Of a DNA stretch of 64,000 nt, positions 32,866 through 41,376 are shown in pieces. Origin of the DNA: Prevotella sp. P3-122 (GTDB lineage Bacteria > Bacteroidota > Bacteroidia > Bacteroidales > Bacteroidaceae); NCBI RefSeq assembly GCF_002251365.1, contig NZ_NPJH01000082.1, positions 1 to 64,000 on the forward strand, given 5' to 3'. The notes under the pieces were generated by a model. That model was not told the DNA's origin. It saw nothing but the letters and a program-made list of their open reading frames with translations, and searched no databases. Position 1 is the first letter of the stretch. Each line of letters opens with the position of its first letter. The translations under genes were made by a program, and so were the position numbers.

Positions 32866-34167
32866 ATGAAAAAAGCATTAAGAAAAATACACTTGTGGTT
32901 ATCGGTGCCTACGGGCATCATCATCACATTGGTGTGCTTCTCGGGAGCTATGCTCGTATTCGAGAAGGAGATTACGGAGGCCATAAAGCCTGAACTGTAT
33001 TTCGTGAAAGAAGCAAAGGGAGAACCTATCCCGATGCAGGAACTGATGGAGAAGGTGGAAGAGACATTGCCCGACTCTGTAAGCATTTCGGGCGTGACTG
33101 TCTTTGCCGACAGCACCCGCACTTATCAGGTGAGTCTCACCAAGCCCCGTCGCGCCTCCATCTATGTCAATCAATATACAGGAGAGGTGACCGGACGCTC
33201 CGAGCGTCTCCCGTTCTTCAATACCATGTTCCATCTGCACCGCTGGCTTCTTGGCTCATCGACGGGAATGGGAAAACTTCTTACAGGTATATGCACCCTC
33301 GTACTCGTATTCATCCTTGTCACAGGAATACTGATGTGGCTCACCAACCGCAACAAACCGTTGAAGGCAAGTCTTGCCATCCACGTGACAAAAGGTTGGG
33401 GACGATTCTGGCACGACCTCCACGTGGCTGGAGGAATATATACCACAATCTTCCTGCTCGCCATGGCACTTACGGGATTGACTTGGTCGTTCTCATGGTA
33501 TCGCACTGGTTTCTATGCATGTTTCGGTGTTGAGTCGTCGGAAAAAGGCGGAGCACATGGAGGCAGCGCTTCCAATGAAGGACAAAGAGGAGGTGACACT
33601 ATCCGAAGGGGAGAGAGACAGCAAGGAGAAGGTCGTCATGGCGGTGGCGAAGGACACGGCTATCATGGCGGTGGCGAAGGACACAGCTATCATGGCGGTG
33701 GCGAAGGTCGCGGCTATCATGGTGGTGGCGAAGGTCGCGGCTATCATGGTGGCGGCGAAGGACATGGATATCACGATGGTGGTGATTTCGGATTCCATCG
33801 TCGCTCACCCTATCGCCATTGGGACGATGTGTTGAATGAAATGGCCTTGAAGAATCCCGGCTATCAGCAGATAACCCTTAAGGCTGAGGCGGCAGAGGTT
33901 GTTTCCGAGGGACGTCTGAGCTTGAGGGCTACCGACAAGTACTCGTATGACAGAAGAAGCGGGGAGATAACCGACGTCAAACTCTATTCCTCAGAGGGAA
34001 AGGACACGAAAGTGAGAAGTGGTGTATATATGGTACACACTGGCAGTTGGGGAGGTATCATCACCCGGATCCTCAATTTCCTCGCAGCCCTGATAGGTGC
34101 TACATTGCCCCTCACCGGCTATTGGCTATGGATTCGCCGACTGACGCGAAAAAGAGGTAAAATTTAA
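32866..34167 (+). CDS. PepSY-associated membrane protein with His-rich tandem repeats
   Basis: A 433-aa inner-membrane protein of the PepSY_TM type, linked to reductive iron/siderophore uptake. Helix 1 (about 12-34) is followed by a periplasmic PepSY domain with VSLTKPRRASIYVNQYTGEV, then FHRWLL-type His (FHLHRWLLG), two further helices (about 142-165 and 190-215), an inserted low-complexity region (about 220-320), a second PepSY-like domain (SYDRRSGEITDVKLYS) and a C-terminal helix (VHTGSWGGIITRI, then LPLTGYWLWIRR). The insertion carries five 9-residue units of the form HGGGEGHGY, absent from ordinary relatives as far as I know. His-rich repeats suggest metal binding. Conserved His in HRWLL and VHTG may bind haem. 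Confidence 0.85.
   Translation: MKKALRKIHLWLSVPTGIIITLVCFSGAMLVFEKEITEAIKPELYFVKEAKGEPIPMQELMEKVEETLPDSVSISGVTVFADSTRTYQVSLTKPRRASIYVNQYTGEVTGRSERLPFFNTMFHLHRWLLGSSTGMGKLLTGICTLVLVFILVTGILMWLTNRNKPLKASLAIHVTKGWGRFWHDLHVAGGIYTTIFLLAMALTGLTWSFSWYRTGFYACFGVESSEKGGAHGGSASNEGQRGGDTIRRGERQQGEGRHGGGEGHGYHGGGEGHSYHGGGEGRGYHGGGEGRGYHGGGEGHGYHDGGDFGFHRRSPYRHWDDVLNEMALKNPGYQQITLKAEAAEVVSEGRLSLRATDKYSYDRRSGEITDVKLYSSEGKDTKVRSGVYMVHTGSWGGIITRILNFLAALIGATLPLTGYWLWIRRLTRKRGKI
33637..33771 (+). repeat. 27-bp coding tandem repeat, five copies
   Basis: CAT starts each unit at 33637, 33664, 33691, 33718 and 33745, with a sixth degenerate unit from 33772. Each encodes HGGGEG(H/R)(G/S)Y. The period divides by three, so copy changes keep the reading frame. 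Confidence 0.85.
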
Positions 34168-34312
34168 TATTGATACAGAAGAAACAGCATATAACATAGG
34201 TTCATCAGAAATATGGAGTGACGCATAATAATATATTATTCCTGAAGTATATTATTAAATGAAGCGGGTGAAACGGTTTGCCATAGGAGATGAATACGTT
34301 TGCATCCCTGAT

Positions 34313-34373
34313 AAGGTTAATAACCTTACGGCTGAAAGGTTAATAACCTTACGGCCTTAAGGTTATTAACCTT
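34313..34373. repeat. Three copies of the AAGGTTAATAACCTT palindromic element
   Basis: Direct copies at 34313-34327 and 34336-34350, each followed by ACGGC, and an inverted copy (AAGGTTATTAACCTT) at 34359-34373. Together they can form a hairpin. The same element is at 21100-21143. Confidence 0.7.
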
Positions 34374-34633
34374 ATCGGCAATGATATATATATGCATAGA
34401 CCACGCAACAATATATTGTCACTCGAGATATAGCATGAACCGCAAATATGAATACGCCACAGACAAGATCTATAACCTTAGCGGCAATGAAGGTAACAAA
34501 TACAGACCACACTGCTATAAATGGTAATCACTCGAAATGTCGGATGACCCACAAAACACGCACTTTCCGTTAACGCAAGAAGACCGGGTAGTTACCGAAG
34601 GACTGCCGAAATGTTAAAACTACGAAAACTTTC
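34374..34633. other. Noncoding stretch with diverged duplicated segments
   Basis: Two blocks beginning CGGCAATG (34376 and about 34482) share scattered words such as AGACCAC and CACTCGA in the same order, suggesting an old duplication of about 106 bp. No reading frame or known RNA recognised. Confidence 0.35.
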
Positions 34634-34664
34634 CCTATTAGCCGGCTGTACTAATAGGTTTTTT
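34634..34664 (+). terminator. Rho-independent terminator upstream of carB
   Basis: CCTATTAG (34634-34641) pairs with CTAATAGG (34651-34658) across a 9-nt loop and is followed by TTTTTT. It lies 34 nt before the carB -7 element, so it ends an upstream transcript rather than attenuating carB. That transcript could be the PepSY operon or an unrecognised RNA. Confidence 0.7.
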
Positions 34665-34697
34665 ATCCCAACTGGCTTATATTTCGATTTTTTTATC

Positions 34698-34705
34698 TAA
34701 ATTTG
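34698..34705 (+). promoter_or_regulatory. -7 promoter element of carB
   Basis: TAAATTTG matches TAnnTTTG. The leader to the carB ATG is about 111 nt; I see no clear attenuator in it. Confidence 0.5.
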
Positions 34706-34816
34706 CATATCGTAAGCCGTGGCAAGCAATATGAGCGTGGACTTTCATTGCGCCCGGCAGCATCTGCCTTTGCAAGAGAACTTAAACATACTAATAATCA
34801 TTCATAATATCTTTAA

Positions 34817-37800
34817 ATGGAGAAACAGCTAAAGAAAGTACTCGTCCTTGGTTCGGGTGCGCTTAAGATTGGACAGGCTGGCGAGTTCGACTACTCTGGC
34901 AGCCAGGCTCTTAAGGCTCTTCGTGAGGAAGGCATCAAGTCGGTGCTCGTCAATCCTAACGTTGCAACAATTCAGACAAGTGAGGGTATTGCCGACAAGG
35001 TCTATTTCCTGCCCGTCAATACTTATTTCGTAACCGAAATCATCAAGAAGGAACGCCCCGACGGCATCCTGCTGGCTTTCGGCGGACAGACGGCACTTAA
35101 CTGTGGTACGGAACTGTTCCTCAACGGTACCCTGAAGGAGTATGGGGTAAGGGTGCTCGGCACAAGCGTTGAGGCTATCATGAACACAGAAGACCGCGAC
35201 CTGTTTGTGAAGGAGCTGAACAAGATAGACCTGAAGGTGCCAGTGTCGCAGGCTTGCGAGACTATGGAGGATGCCATAGCGACGGCACGCCGCATAGGAT
35301 ATCCTATTATGATTCGCTCGGCTTATGCCCTGGGCGGCCTTGGCTCTGGCGTATGCCCCGACGAGGAGACGTTCGTGAAGATTGCCGAGTCGGCATTTAC
35401 GTTCGCACCACAGGTACTTGTCGAGGAGAGTCTGAAGGGATGGAAGGAGATAGAGTTTGAGGTTATACGCGATGCCAACGACCATTGCTTCACCGTTGCG
35501 TCAATGGAGAACTTCGACCCGCTCGGCATACATACCGGTGAGTCTATCGTCGTGGCTCCTACATGCTCGCTGTCTGACGACCAGGTGAAGATGCTTCAGG
35601 ACTTGGCCATTAAATGCGTGCGCCATCTGAACATCGTTGGCGAGTGCAACATACAGTACGCGTTCAACGCTGAGACCAACGACTACCGTATCATAGAAAT
35701 CAATGCACGCCTAAGCCGCAGCTCCGCACTCGCCTCGAAGGCTACGGGCTATCCTCTCGCCTTCGTGGCTGCCAAGATAGCTCTTGGATATACTCTTGAC
35801 CAGATAGGAGAAATGGGCACTACCAACTCCGCGTATGTCGCCCCACAGCTCGACTATCTCATCTGCAAGATACCAAGATGGGATCTCACCAAGTTTGCCG
35901 GAGTAAGCCGCAAGATAGGCTCAAGCATGAAGTCGGTTGGAGAAATAATGTCTATCGGACGCACTTTCGAGGAGCTTATACAGAAGGGACTGAGAATGAT
36001 CGGACAGGGCATGCACGGCTTTGTGGGCAACGACCATACGAAGTTCGACAACCTTGACGAGGAGCTCGCCAACCCTACCGACCTGCGCATATTCGCCATT
36101 GCGCAAGCACTCGAGGAGGGATATTCCATTGACAGGATATACGAGCTGACAAAGATAGACCCATGGTTCATTGGTAAGCTCAAGAATATCGTTGACTACA
36201 AGCACAAGCTTGAGACATACAACGCCATTGAGGAAGTGCCTGCCGATGTATTGAGACAGGCAAAGATACTCGGTTTCTCTGATTTCCAGATAGCACGCTT
36301 CGTGATAAAGAACGCCTCTGGCAACATGGAAAAGGAAAACCTTGCCGTGCGCAGCCATCGAAAGAAGCTGGGCGTGCTGCCTGCCGTGAAGCGCATACCG
36401 ACCGTTGCCAGCGAGCATCCCGACCTTACCAACTACCTCTACATGACCTATGCTGTTGAGGGGCATGACGTAAACTACTACAACAACGAGAAATCGGTAG
36501 TGGTGCTCGGCTCCGGAGCATACAGGATTGGTTCATCAGTAGAGTTTGACTGGTGCTCAGTGAACGCCATCACCACGGCGCGCAAGCTCGGATATAAGAG
36601 CATAATGATAAACTATAACCCCGAAACGGTTTCTACTGACTATGACATGTGTGACAGACTCTATTTCGACGAGCTGTCCTTCGAGCGTGTGCTCGATGTC
36701 ATAGATCTTGAGAATCCACGGGGAGTCATCGTCTCGGTTGGCGGACAGATACCAAACAACCTCGCAATGAAACTCTACAGGCAAAGCGTGCCAATACTGG
36801 GTACTTCACCCGTGAGCATAGACAGGGCAGAAAACCGCAACAAGTTCTCTGCCATGCTCGACCAGCTGGGCATCGACCAGCCACAATGGAGTGCACTGAC
36901 AAGCATGGACGACGTGAAGGCGTTTGTAGACCGAGTTGGTTTCCCCGTACTGGTTCGTCCATCGTACGTGCTGTCCGGTGCCGCCATGAACGTATGCTAC
37001 GACTACGAGGAGCTTGAGCGCTTCCTGCAGATGGCAAGCGAGGTAAGCAAGGAATACCCAGTGGTTATCTCGCAGTTCATGACCGAGACCAACGAGATTG
37101 AATTTGACGCAGTGGCACAGAACGGTGAGGTTGTGGAATATGCCATCTCCGAGCATGTGGAATATGCGGGCGTACACTCCGGCGATGCCACCATGGTATT
37201 CCCCGCACAGCAGATTAGCTTCGCAACGGTAAGGCAGATAAAGAAAATAAGCCGTGCCATAGCTAAAGAGCTGAACATCTCGGGACCGTTCAACATACAG
37301 TTCCTCGCCAAGGGACGTGACGTTAAGGTCATAGAGTGTAACCTGAGAGCCTCACGCTCCTTCCCGTTCGTGAGCAAGGTGCTTAAGACAAACTTCATTG
37401 ATACGGCCACACGCATTATGCTCGATGCGCCATATACGAAACCCGATAAGAGCGAGTTCGACATCGACCGCATGGGAGTGAAGGCAAGCCAATTCTCGTT
37501 TGCCCGACTGCAGAATGCCGACCCAGTTCTGGGTGTTGATATGAGCTCTACTGGCGAGGTGGGATGTATGGGCGACTCCTACGAGGAGGCTCTGCTGAAC
37601 TCGCTTATTGCTACCGGCTACAAGATACCGTCTAAGGACAAGGCTATCATGATTTCCTCTGGTGGAACAAAGGAGAAGGTAGCCATGCTCGATGCTGCCC
37701 GCGCTCTCGTCATCAAGGGCTACACAATATGCGCAAGTGACGGCACGGCAAAGTTCCTTAATGAAAACGGAGTAAAAGCAACTGCTGTGGCATGGCCTGA

Positions 37801-38047
37801 CGAGGAGAATAGCGACAGGGAAAACGTGATGACAATGATTGCCGACCACCAGTTCGACCTCATCGTGAACATCCCCAAGAACCATAGCAAGCGGGAACTT
37901 ACCAATGGCTACCGCATACGCCGCGGAGCCATAGACCACAACATTCCTCTAATGACAAATGCAAGACTCGCCTCTGCATTCATCGAGGCTTTCTGCGAGA
38001 TTGGACAGGAAGACCTGCAGATAAAGAGCTGGCAGGAATACGATTAG
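34817..38047 (+). CDS. carB: Carbamoyl-phosphate synthase large subunit
   Basis: A 1076-aa enzyme making carbamoyl phosphate from bicarbonate, ammonia from CarA and two ATP, for arginine and pyrimidine synthesis. The duplicated halves each begin with the family glycine motif (VLGSGALKIGQAGEFDYSG and VVLGSGAYRIGSSVEFDWCS) and contain an ATP-grasp domain (IRSAYALGGLGSG in the first; VRPSYVLSGAAMN in the second). The last 130 residues form the MGS-like allosteric domain (ISSGGTKEKVAMLDAARALV, then FDLIVNIPKN). carA is not adjacent. A bidirectional hairpin ends it. Confidence 0.96.
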   Translation: MEKQLKKVLVLGSGALKIGQAGEFDYSGSQALKALREEGIKSVLVNPNVATIQTSEGIADKVYFLPVNTYFVTEIIKKERPDGILLAFGGQTALNCGTELFLNGTLKEYGVRVLGTSVEAIMNTEDRDLFVKELNKIDLKVPVSQACETMEDAIATARRIGYPIMIRSAYALGGLGSGVCPDEETFVKIAESAFTFAPQVLVEESLKGWKEIEFEVIRDANDHCFTVASMENFDPLGIHTGESIVVAPTCSLSDDQVKMLQDLAIKCVRHLNIVGECNIQYAFNAETNDYRIIEINARLSRSSALASKATGYPLAFVAAKIALGYTLDQIGEMGTTNSAYVAPQLDYLICKIPRWDLTKFAGVSRKIGSSMKSVGEIMSIGRTFEELIQKGLRMIGQGMHGFVGNDHTKFDNLDEELANPTDLRIFAIAQALEEGYSIDRIYELTKIDPWFIGKLKNIVDYKHKLETYNAIEEVPADVLRQAKILGFSDFQIARFVIKNASGNMEKENLAVRSHRKKLGVLPAVKRIPTVASEHPDLTNYLYMTYAVEGHDVNYYNNEKSVVVLGSGAYRIGSSVEFDWCSVNAITTARKLGYKSIMINYNPETVSTDYDMCDRLYFDELSFERVLDVIDLENPRGVIVSVGGQIPNNLAMKLYRQSVPILGTSPVSIDRAENRNKFSAMLDQLGIDQPQWSALTSMDDVKAFVDRVGFPVLVRPSYVLSGAAMNVCYDYEELERFLQMASEVSKEYPVVISQFMTETNEIEFDAVAQNGEVVEYAISEHVEYAGVHSGDATMVFPAQQISFATVRQIKKISRAIAKELNISGPFNIQFLAKGRDVKVIECNLRASRSFPFVSKVLKTNFIDTATRIMLDAPYTKPDKSEFDIDRMGVKASQFSFARLQNADPVLGVDMSSTGEVGCMGDSYEEALLNSLIATGYKIPSKDKAIMISSGGTKEKVAMLDAARALVIKGYTICASDGTAKFLNENGVKATAVAWPDEENSDRENVMTMIADHQFDLIVNIPKNHSKRELTNGYRIRRGAIDHNIPLMTNARLASAFIEAFCEIGQEDLQIKSWQEYD

Positions 38048-38078
38048 ATTATTTCCGAATATTGAACAATTTATTATT

Positions 38079-38209
38079 GTCGCGCTGTAAGCGCAAAAGA
38101 GCATAGCCCAGGGTAGAGCGTAGCGACACCCTGGGTTATTTCATGTAGGTGATGGTCGCGCTGTAAGCGCAAAGCATACAGGTTCCAGTTTTGGATACAA
38201 CAAATTGGA
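38079..38209. repeat. REP/BIME-like intergenic element, copy 1
   Basis: GTCGCGCTGTAAGCGCAAA occurs twice (38079-38097 and 38155-38173), flanking an imperfect palindrome running from CCCAGGG (38107) to CCCTGGG (38135). A further shared stretch, AGTTTTGGATACAACAAATT, follows at 38187-38206. The whole set recurs at 57352-57522. No transposase is nearby. Confidence 0.7.
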
Positions 38210-38224
38210 AAACAACAAATTATT

Positions 38225-38253
38225 AAGGGGCGCATCAAATTGATGCGCCCCTT
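38225..38253. terminator. Bidirectional hairpin between carB and nuoN
   Basis: AAGGGGCGCATCAA (38225-38238) and TTGATGCGCCCCTT (38240-38253) are perfect complements, with A/T-rich flanks on both sides. It suits two converging transcription units. Confidence 0.75.
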
Positions 38254-38306
38254 ATAGTTTATACTAATGTAATATAATCCAGAAACCTGTTACGGCTTCA
38301 AAGACA

Positions 38307-39764
38307 CTATGCCACTACGCAACCGAATATCCACTCGTAGACAAAGCTTATGATACCGAAAAGGACGATACCAGAAGTACAGAGTGCCAAAGACAAGCGG
38401 GTTCTCTCAGGTGTTGCGAAAGCAGGCAATGGCTCCTCGGTGCGGTTGATGTACATGGCCTTTACAATGAGCAGATAGTAGTAAAGGCTGACCACTGTAT
38501 TGACAAGGGCTATGAATACTACTACGTAAGTTAGGGCACCCATTGCTGTGTCAACAGCCTGTCCCTGAATTGCAGCCATGAAGACGAAGAACTTCGAGAA
38601 CATACCTGCAAACGGAGGAATACCACCAAGCGAGAACAGCGCAAGAGTCATAATGAACGACAGACGCGGGTTGGTCTTGTAGAAACCATTCATTCGTGAC
38701 ATGGTTATGTCACCGTCGAAAGTACTCTCAAGAGTCGACAATATTCCGAAGACAACCAAGTTGGCTACTATATATATAAGAATATAGTAGGACAGGGCAG
38801 TAGCCGATGCGTCAGACGGGCTGAGCAGCGCAAGCATGATGTAACCGGCCTGTGAGATAGAGCTGAATGCCATGAAGCGTTTAACATTCTTCTGTCTGAT
38901 GGCAAAGAGGTTTGCCACAGTGATAGAAAGCACGATGACGATGCACATCATCGGGTGCCAGTAGTCTATCATGCTGCCAAATACCTTGGTAAGGATAGTG
39001 AGGAGAGCGACAGCTGCAGCACCCTTTGAAATTACGCTAAGATATCCGCCTACAACAGCAGGTGCGCCCTGGTATGTGTCAGCAGTCCAGAAATGGAATG
39101 GCACGAGGGAAAGCTTGAAAGCAAGTCCGCTGAAGAAGAACACCAGACCGGCAACAGTGAGAGGAGTTGCTGTAACAGCAGCTGCGAAATTGCAGAAATA
39201 GAGGTTGCCAACAGCACCATAGAGCATGCTGAGACCATATACCATCACGCCGCTTGAGAAAGTAGCGGTGAGTATGTATTTGGCGGCAGCCTCCGCGCTG
39301 TCCTGCTTAAATCTTGCATAGGCCACGAGGCATGCCATGGGCACACTCGCCATTTCAAGACCAAGGAAGAATAACAGGAAGTTGTTGGCGCTGACCATGA
39401 AGTTCATACCCAACAGGGTTGAGATGACCAAAAGGTAGAACTCTCCCTGACGTGAGCGTGTATTCTGCCCATTCAGCCAGTGATAAGACTGCAACAGAAC
39501 GAGGATAGTTCCAAAGGCGAGAATGGACTTTACTGCGGCGATGGCCTGTGTAGAGTAGTACATTCCGCCGAAGGCTGTAACGTCACCACTGCCTGAGAGA
39601 TTAACCAGGAAGTGCAATGTCATAAGTGCGCATACAAGGTTGTTTTCCCATTTGCGCTTTGCTTCTTTTGCCGCCACAAGGTCAGCAATAAAGACTATAA
39701 CCAGAACCAGCGTAAGCGTAACTTCTGGCATCATGTTGAAAAATTGACTGTAATCTACATTCAT
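38307..39764 (-). CDS. nuoN: Respiratory complex I subunit NuoN
   Basis: A 485-aa antiporter-like membrane subunit with about 14 helices. It carries the proton-pathway Glu and Lys of the family (LGLEMASVPMACLVAYARF, with its conserved Glu; VPFHFWTADTYQGAP; MAFSSISQAGYIML). Last gene of the leftward nuo operon, about 84 bp after nuoM. It forms part of the membrane arm that pumps protons. Confidence 0.93.
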   Translation of the reverse strand: MNVDYSQFFNMMPEVTLTLVLVIVFIADLVAAKEAKRKWENNLVCALMTLHFLVNLSGSGDVTAFGGMYYSTQAIAAVKSILAFGTILVLLQSYHWLNGQNTRSRQGEFYLLVISTLLGMNFMVSANNFLLFFLGLEMASVPMACLVAYARFKQDSAEAAAKYILTATFSSGVMVYGLSMLYGAVGNLYFCNFAAAVTATPLTVAGLVFFFSGLAFKLSLVPFHFWTADTYQGAPAVVGGYLSVISKGAAAVALLTILTKVFGSMIDYWHPMMCIVIVLSITVANLFAIRQKNVKRFMAFSSISQAGYIMLALLSPSDASATALSYYILIYIVANLVVFGILSTLESTFDGDITMSRMNGFYKTNPRLSFIMTLALFSLGGIPPFAGMFSKFFVFMAAIQGQAVDTAMGALTYVVVFIALVNTVVSLYYYLLIVKAMYINRTEEPLPAFATPERTRLSLALCTSGIVLFGIISFVYEWIFGCVVA

Positions 39765-39848
39765 GATAATTGTTGTTTATCCTATCCTGCAAGCCGTTTG
39801 CGCAGTAGTCGATTGCGTAGCGGCTAACAGGACGAGGGGATTTCAATA

Positions 39849-41360
39849 TCAGATTGATGCAAGTGTGGCATATTCACCGATGTGCCTGATGATAGGAGCA
39901 ACGGCATCGTTGATGATATTCTGTGCCCAAAGCGGAGCAAGTCCGAGACCGGCAACGCAGGCGATGAGTCCGATAACGGCAACGCGCTCGTCCCATGTGG
40001 CATCGTGAAGGTCAAAGAACTTTGGGTTAGCCACTTTCTCGAAGAGAATCTTGCCGACAACACGAAGGATGTAGACGGCAGTGATGACTATTGACGTACA
40101 GGCAATGATGGTACATGTACGGCGGAAGGTGTCTGCGTTCTCGAACGATCCTACGAAGATATTCATCTCGGCAACGAAGCCGGAGAAGCCTGGCAATCCA
40201 AGGTTTGCAAGACCGGCGATGACATAACCTACGGATAGGAACGGCACAACCTGCATGAGACCGCCAAGGTAGCGAACGTCACGAGTACCGGCACGATGAT
40301 AAATCATACCAATGACAGCAAAGAAGAGGGCTGTCATAAGTCCGTGGGAGAGCATCTGCAGCACGGCACCTGTGATGGCAGTCTGTGTTGTCATGAGCAG
40401 GGCGAAAAGCACCATACCGCAGTGGGAAACTGACGAATAAGCATTGATGTACTTAAGGTCGGTCTGGACGCATGCCGAGAGGGCACCATAGACAACAGAG
40501 ATAGTAGTGAGCACGAGGAACACGGGAGCCCAGACATCGAGTGCGTCAGGCATGAGGTACATGGCGATGCGGAAGCAACCGTAACCACCAAGTTTCATAA
40601 GCACACCAGCATGAAGCATGGACACAGCCGTAGGCGCACTGGCGTGACCATCGGGAGACCATGTGTGGAATGGGAAGAGTGCTCCAAGAACACCGAAACC
40701 GATGAAGATAATCGGGAAGAAGATGTTCTGAATATCAACTGGAATGTTGTGCAGATTTGCTATCTCAATGATATTCATGGTCTGTGCACCACTATAGAAG
40801 AAGATGGCCAGAATACCTATGATGAGCAGAGCGGAGCCACCCATAAGCATAAGGGTGAGCTTCATTGCTGCATACTCCTTGGCTCCACTACCCCATACAC
40901 CAATGAGCAGGTACATAGGGATAAGCGCAACCTCATAGAACATGAACATAGTGAAGAGGTCGATGGAGATAAAGAATCCAAAGACACCCGTAGAAAGCAG
41001 TACAAACCAGAGGAAATACTCCTTCTTCATCGGCTGCATCTGCCATGAGGCAAAAGTACCGGTGAAGACAATTATTGCAGAGAGGAGTATCATGACAACA
41101 GAGATGCCGTCAACGCCAGTCGCAAACTTGATGTGCAACGGCTCGAACCATGTGATGGAGTCACCAAGTATCATTGGATATTGGTCAGCAGGCAGGACCT
41201 CACGTGTACCGATGAAGTCGAAGACAAGATATACGGAGAGTCCGAGAAGAGCAGTCGCACCTGTCACCATCACGCCCCGCACCTGATTGTCGTTCTTTGC
41301 AAGCCATAGGCCCAAGAGCATCAGAACGGGAATTACTACGAATAATGTTAGATATGTCAT
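39849..41360 (-). CDS. nuoM: Respiratory complex I subunit NuoM
   Basis: A 503-aa antiporter-like membrane subunit. MFYEVALIPMYLLIGVWG holds the essential conserved Glu, and FPFHTWSPDGHASAPTAVSM and INAYSSVSHCGMVLF match the NuoM core with its conserved Lys and His positions. About 14 helices. It lies between nuoL and nuoN. Confidence 0.95.
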   Translation of the reverse strand: MTYLTLFVVIPVLMLLGLWLAKNDNQVRGVMVTGATALLGLSVYLVFDFIGTREVLPADQYPMILGDSITWFEPLHIKFATGVDGISVVMILLSAIIVFTGTFASWQMQPMKKEYFLWFVLLSTGVFGFFISIDLFTMFMFYEVALIPMYLLIGVWGSGAKEYAAMKLTLMLMGGSALLIIGILAIFFYSGAQTMNIIEIANLHNIPVDIQNIFFPIIFIGFGVLGALFPFHTWSPDGHASAPTAVSMLHAGVLMKLGGYGCFRIAMYLMPDALDVWAPVFLVLTTISVVYGALSACVQTDLKYINAYSSVSHCGMVLFALLMTTQTAITGAVLQMLSHGLMTALFFAVIGMIYHRAGTRDVRYLGGLMQVVPFLSVGYVIAGLANLGLPGFSGFVAEMNIFVGSFENADTFRRTCTIIACTSIVITAVYILRVVGKILFEKVANPKFFDLHDATWDERVAVIGLIACVAGLGLAPLWAQNIINDAVAPIIRHIGEYATLASI

Positions 41361-41376
41361 TATTGTATATACTTTA

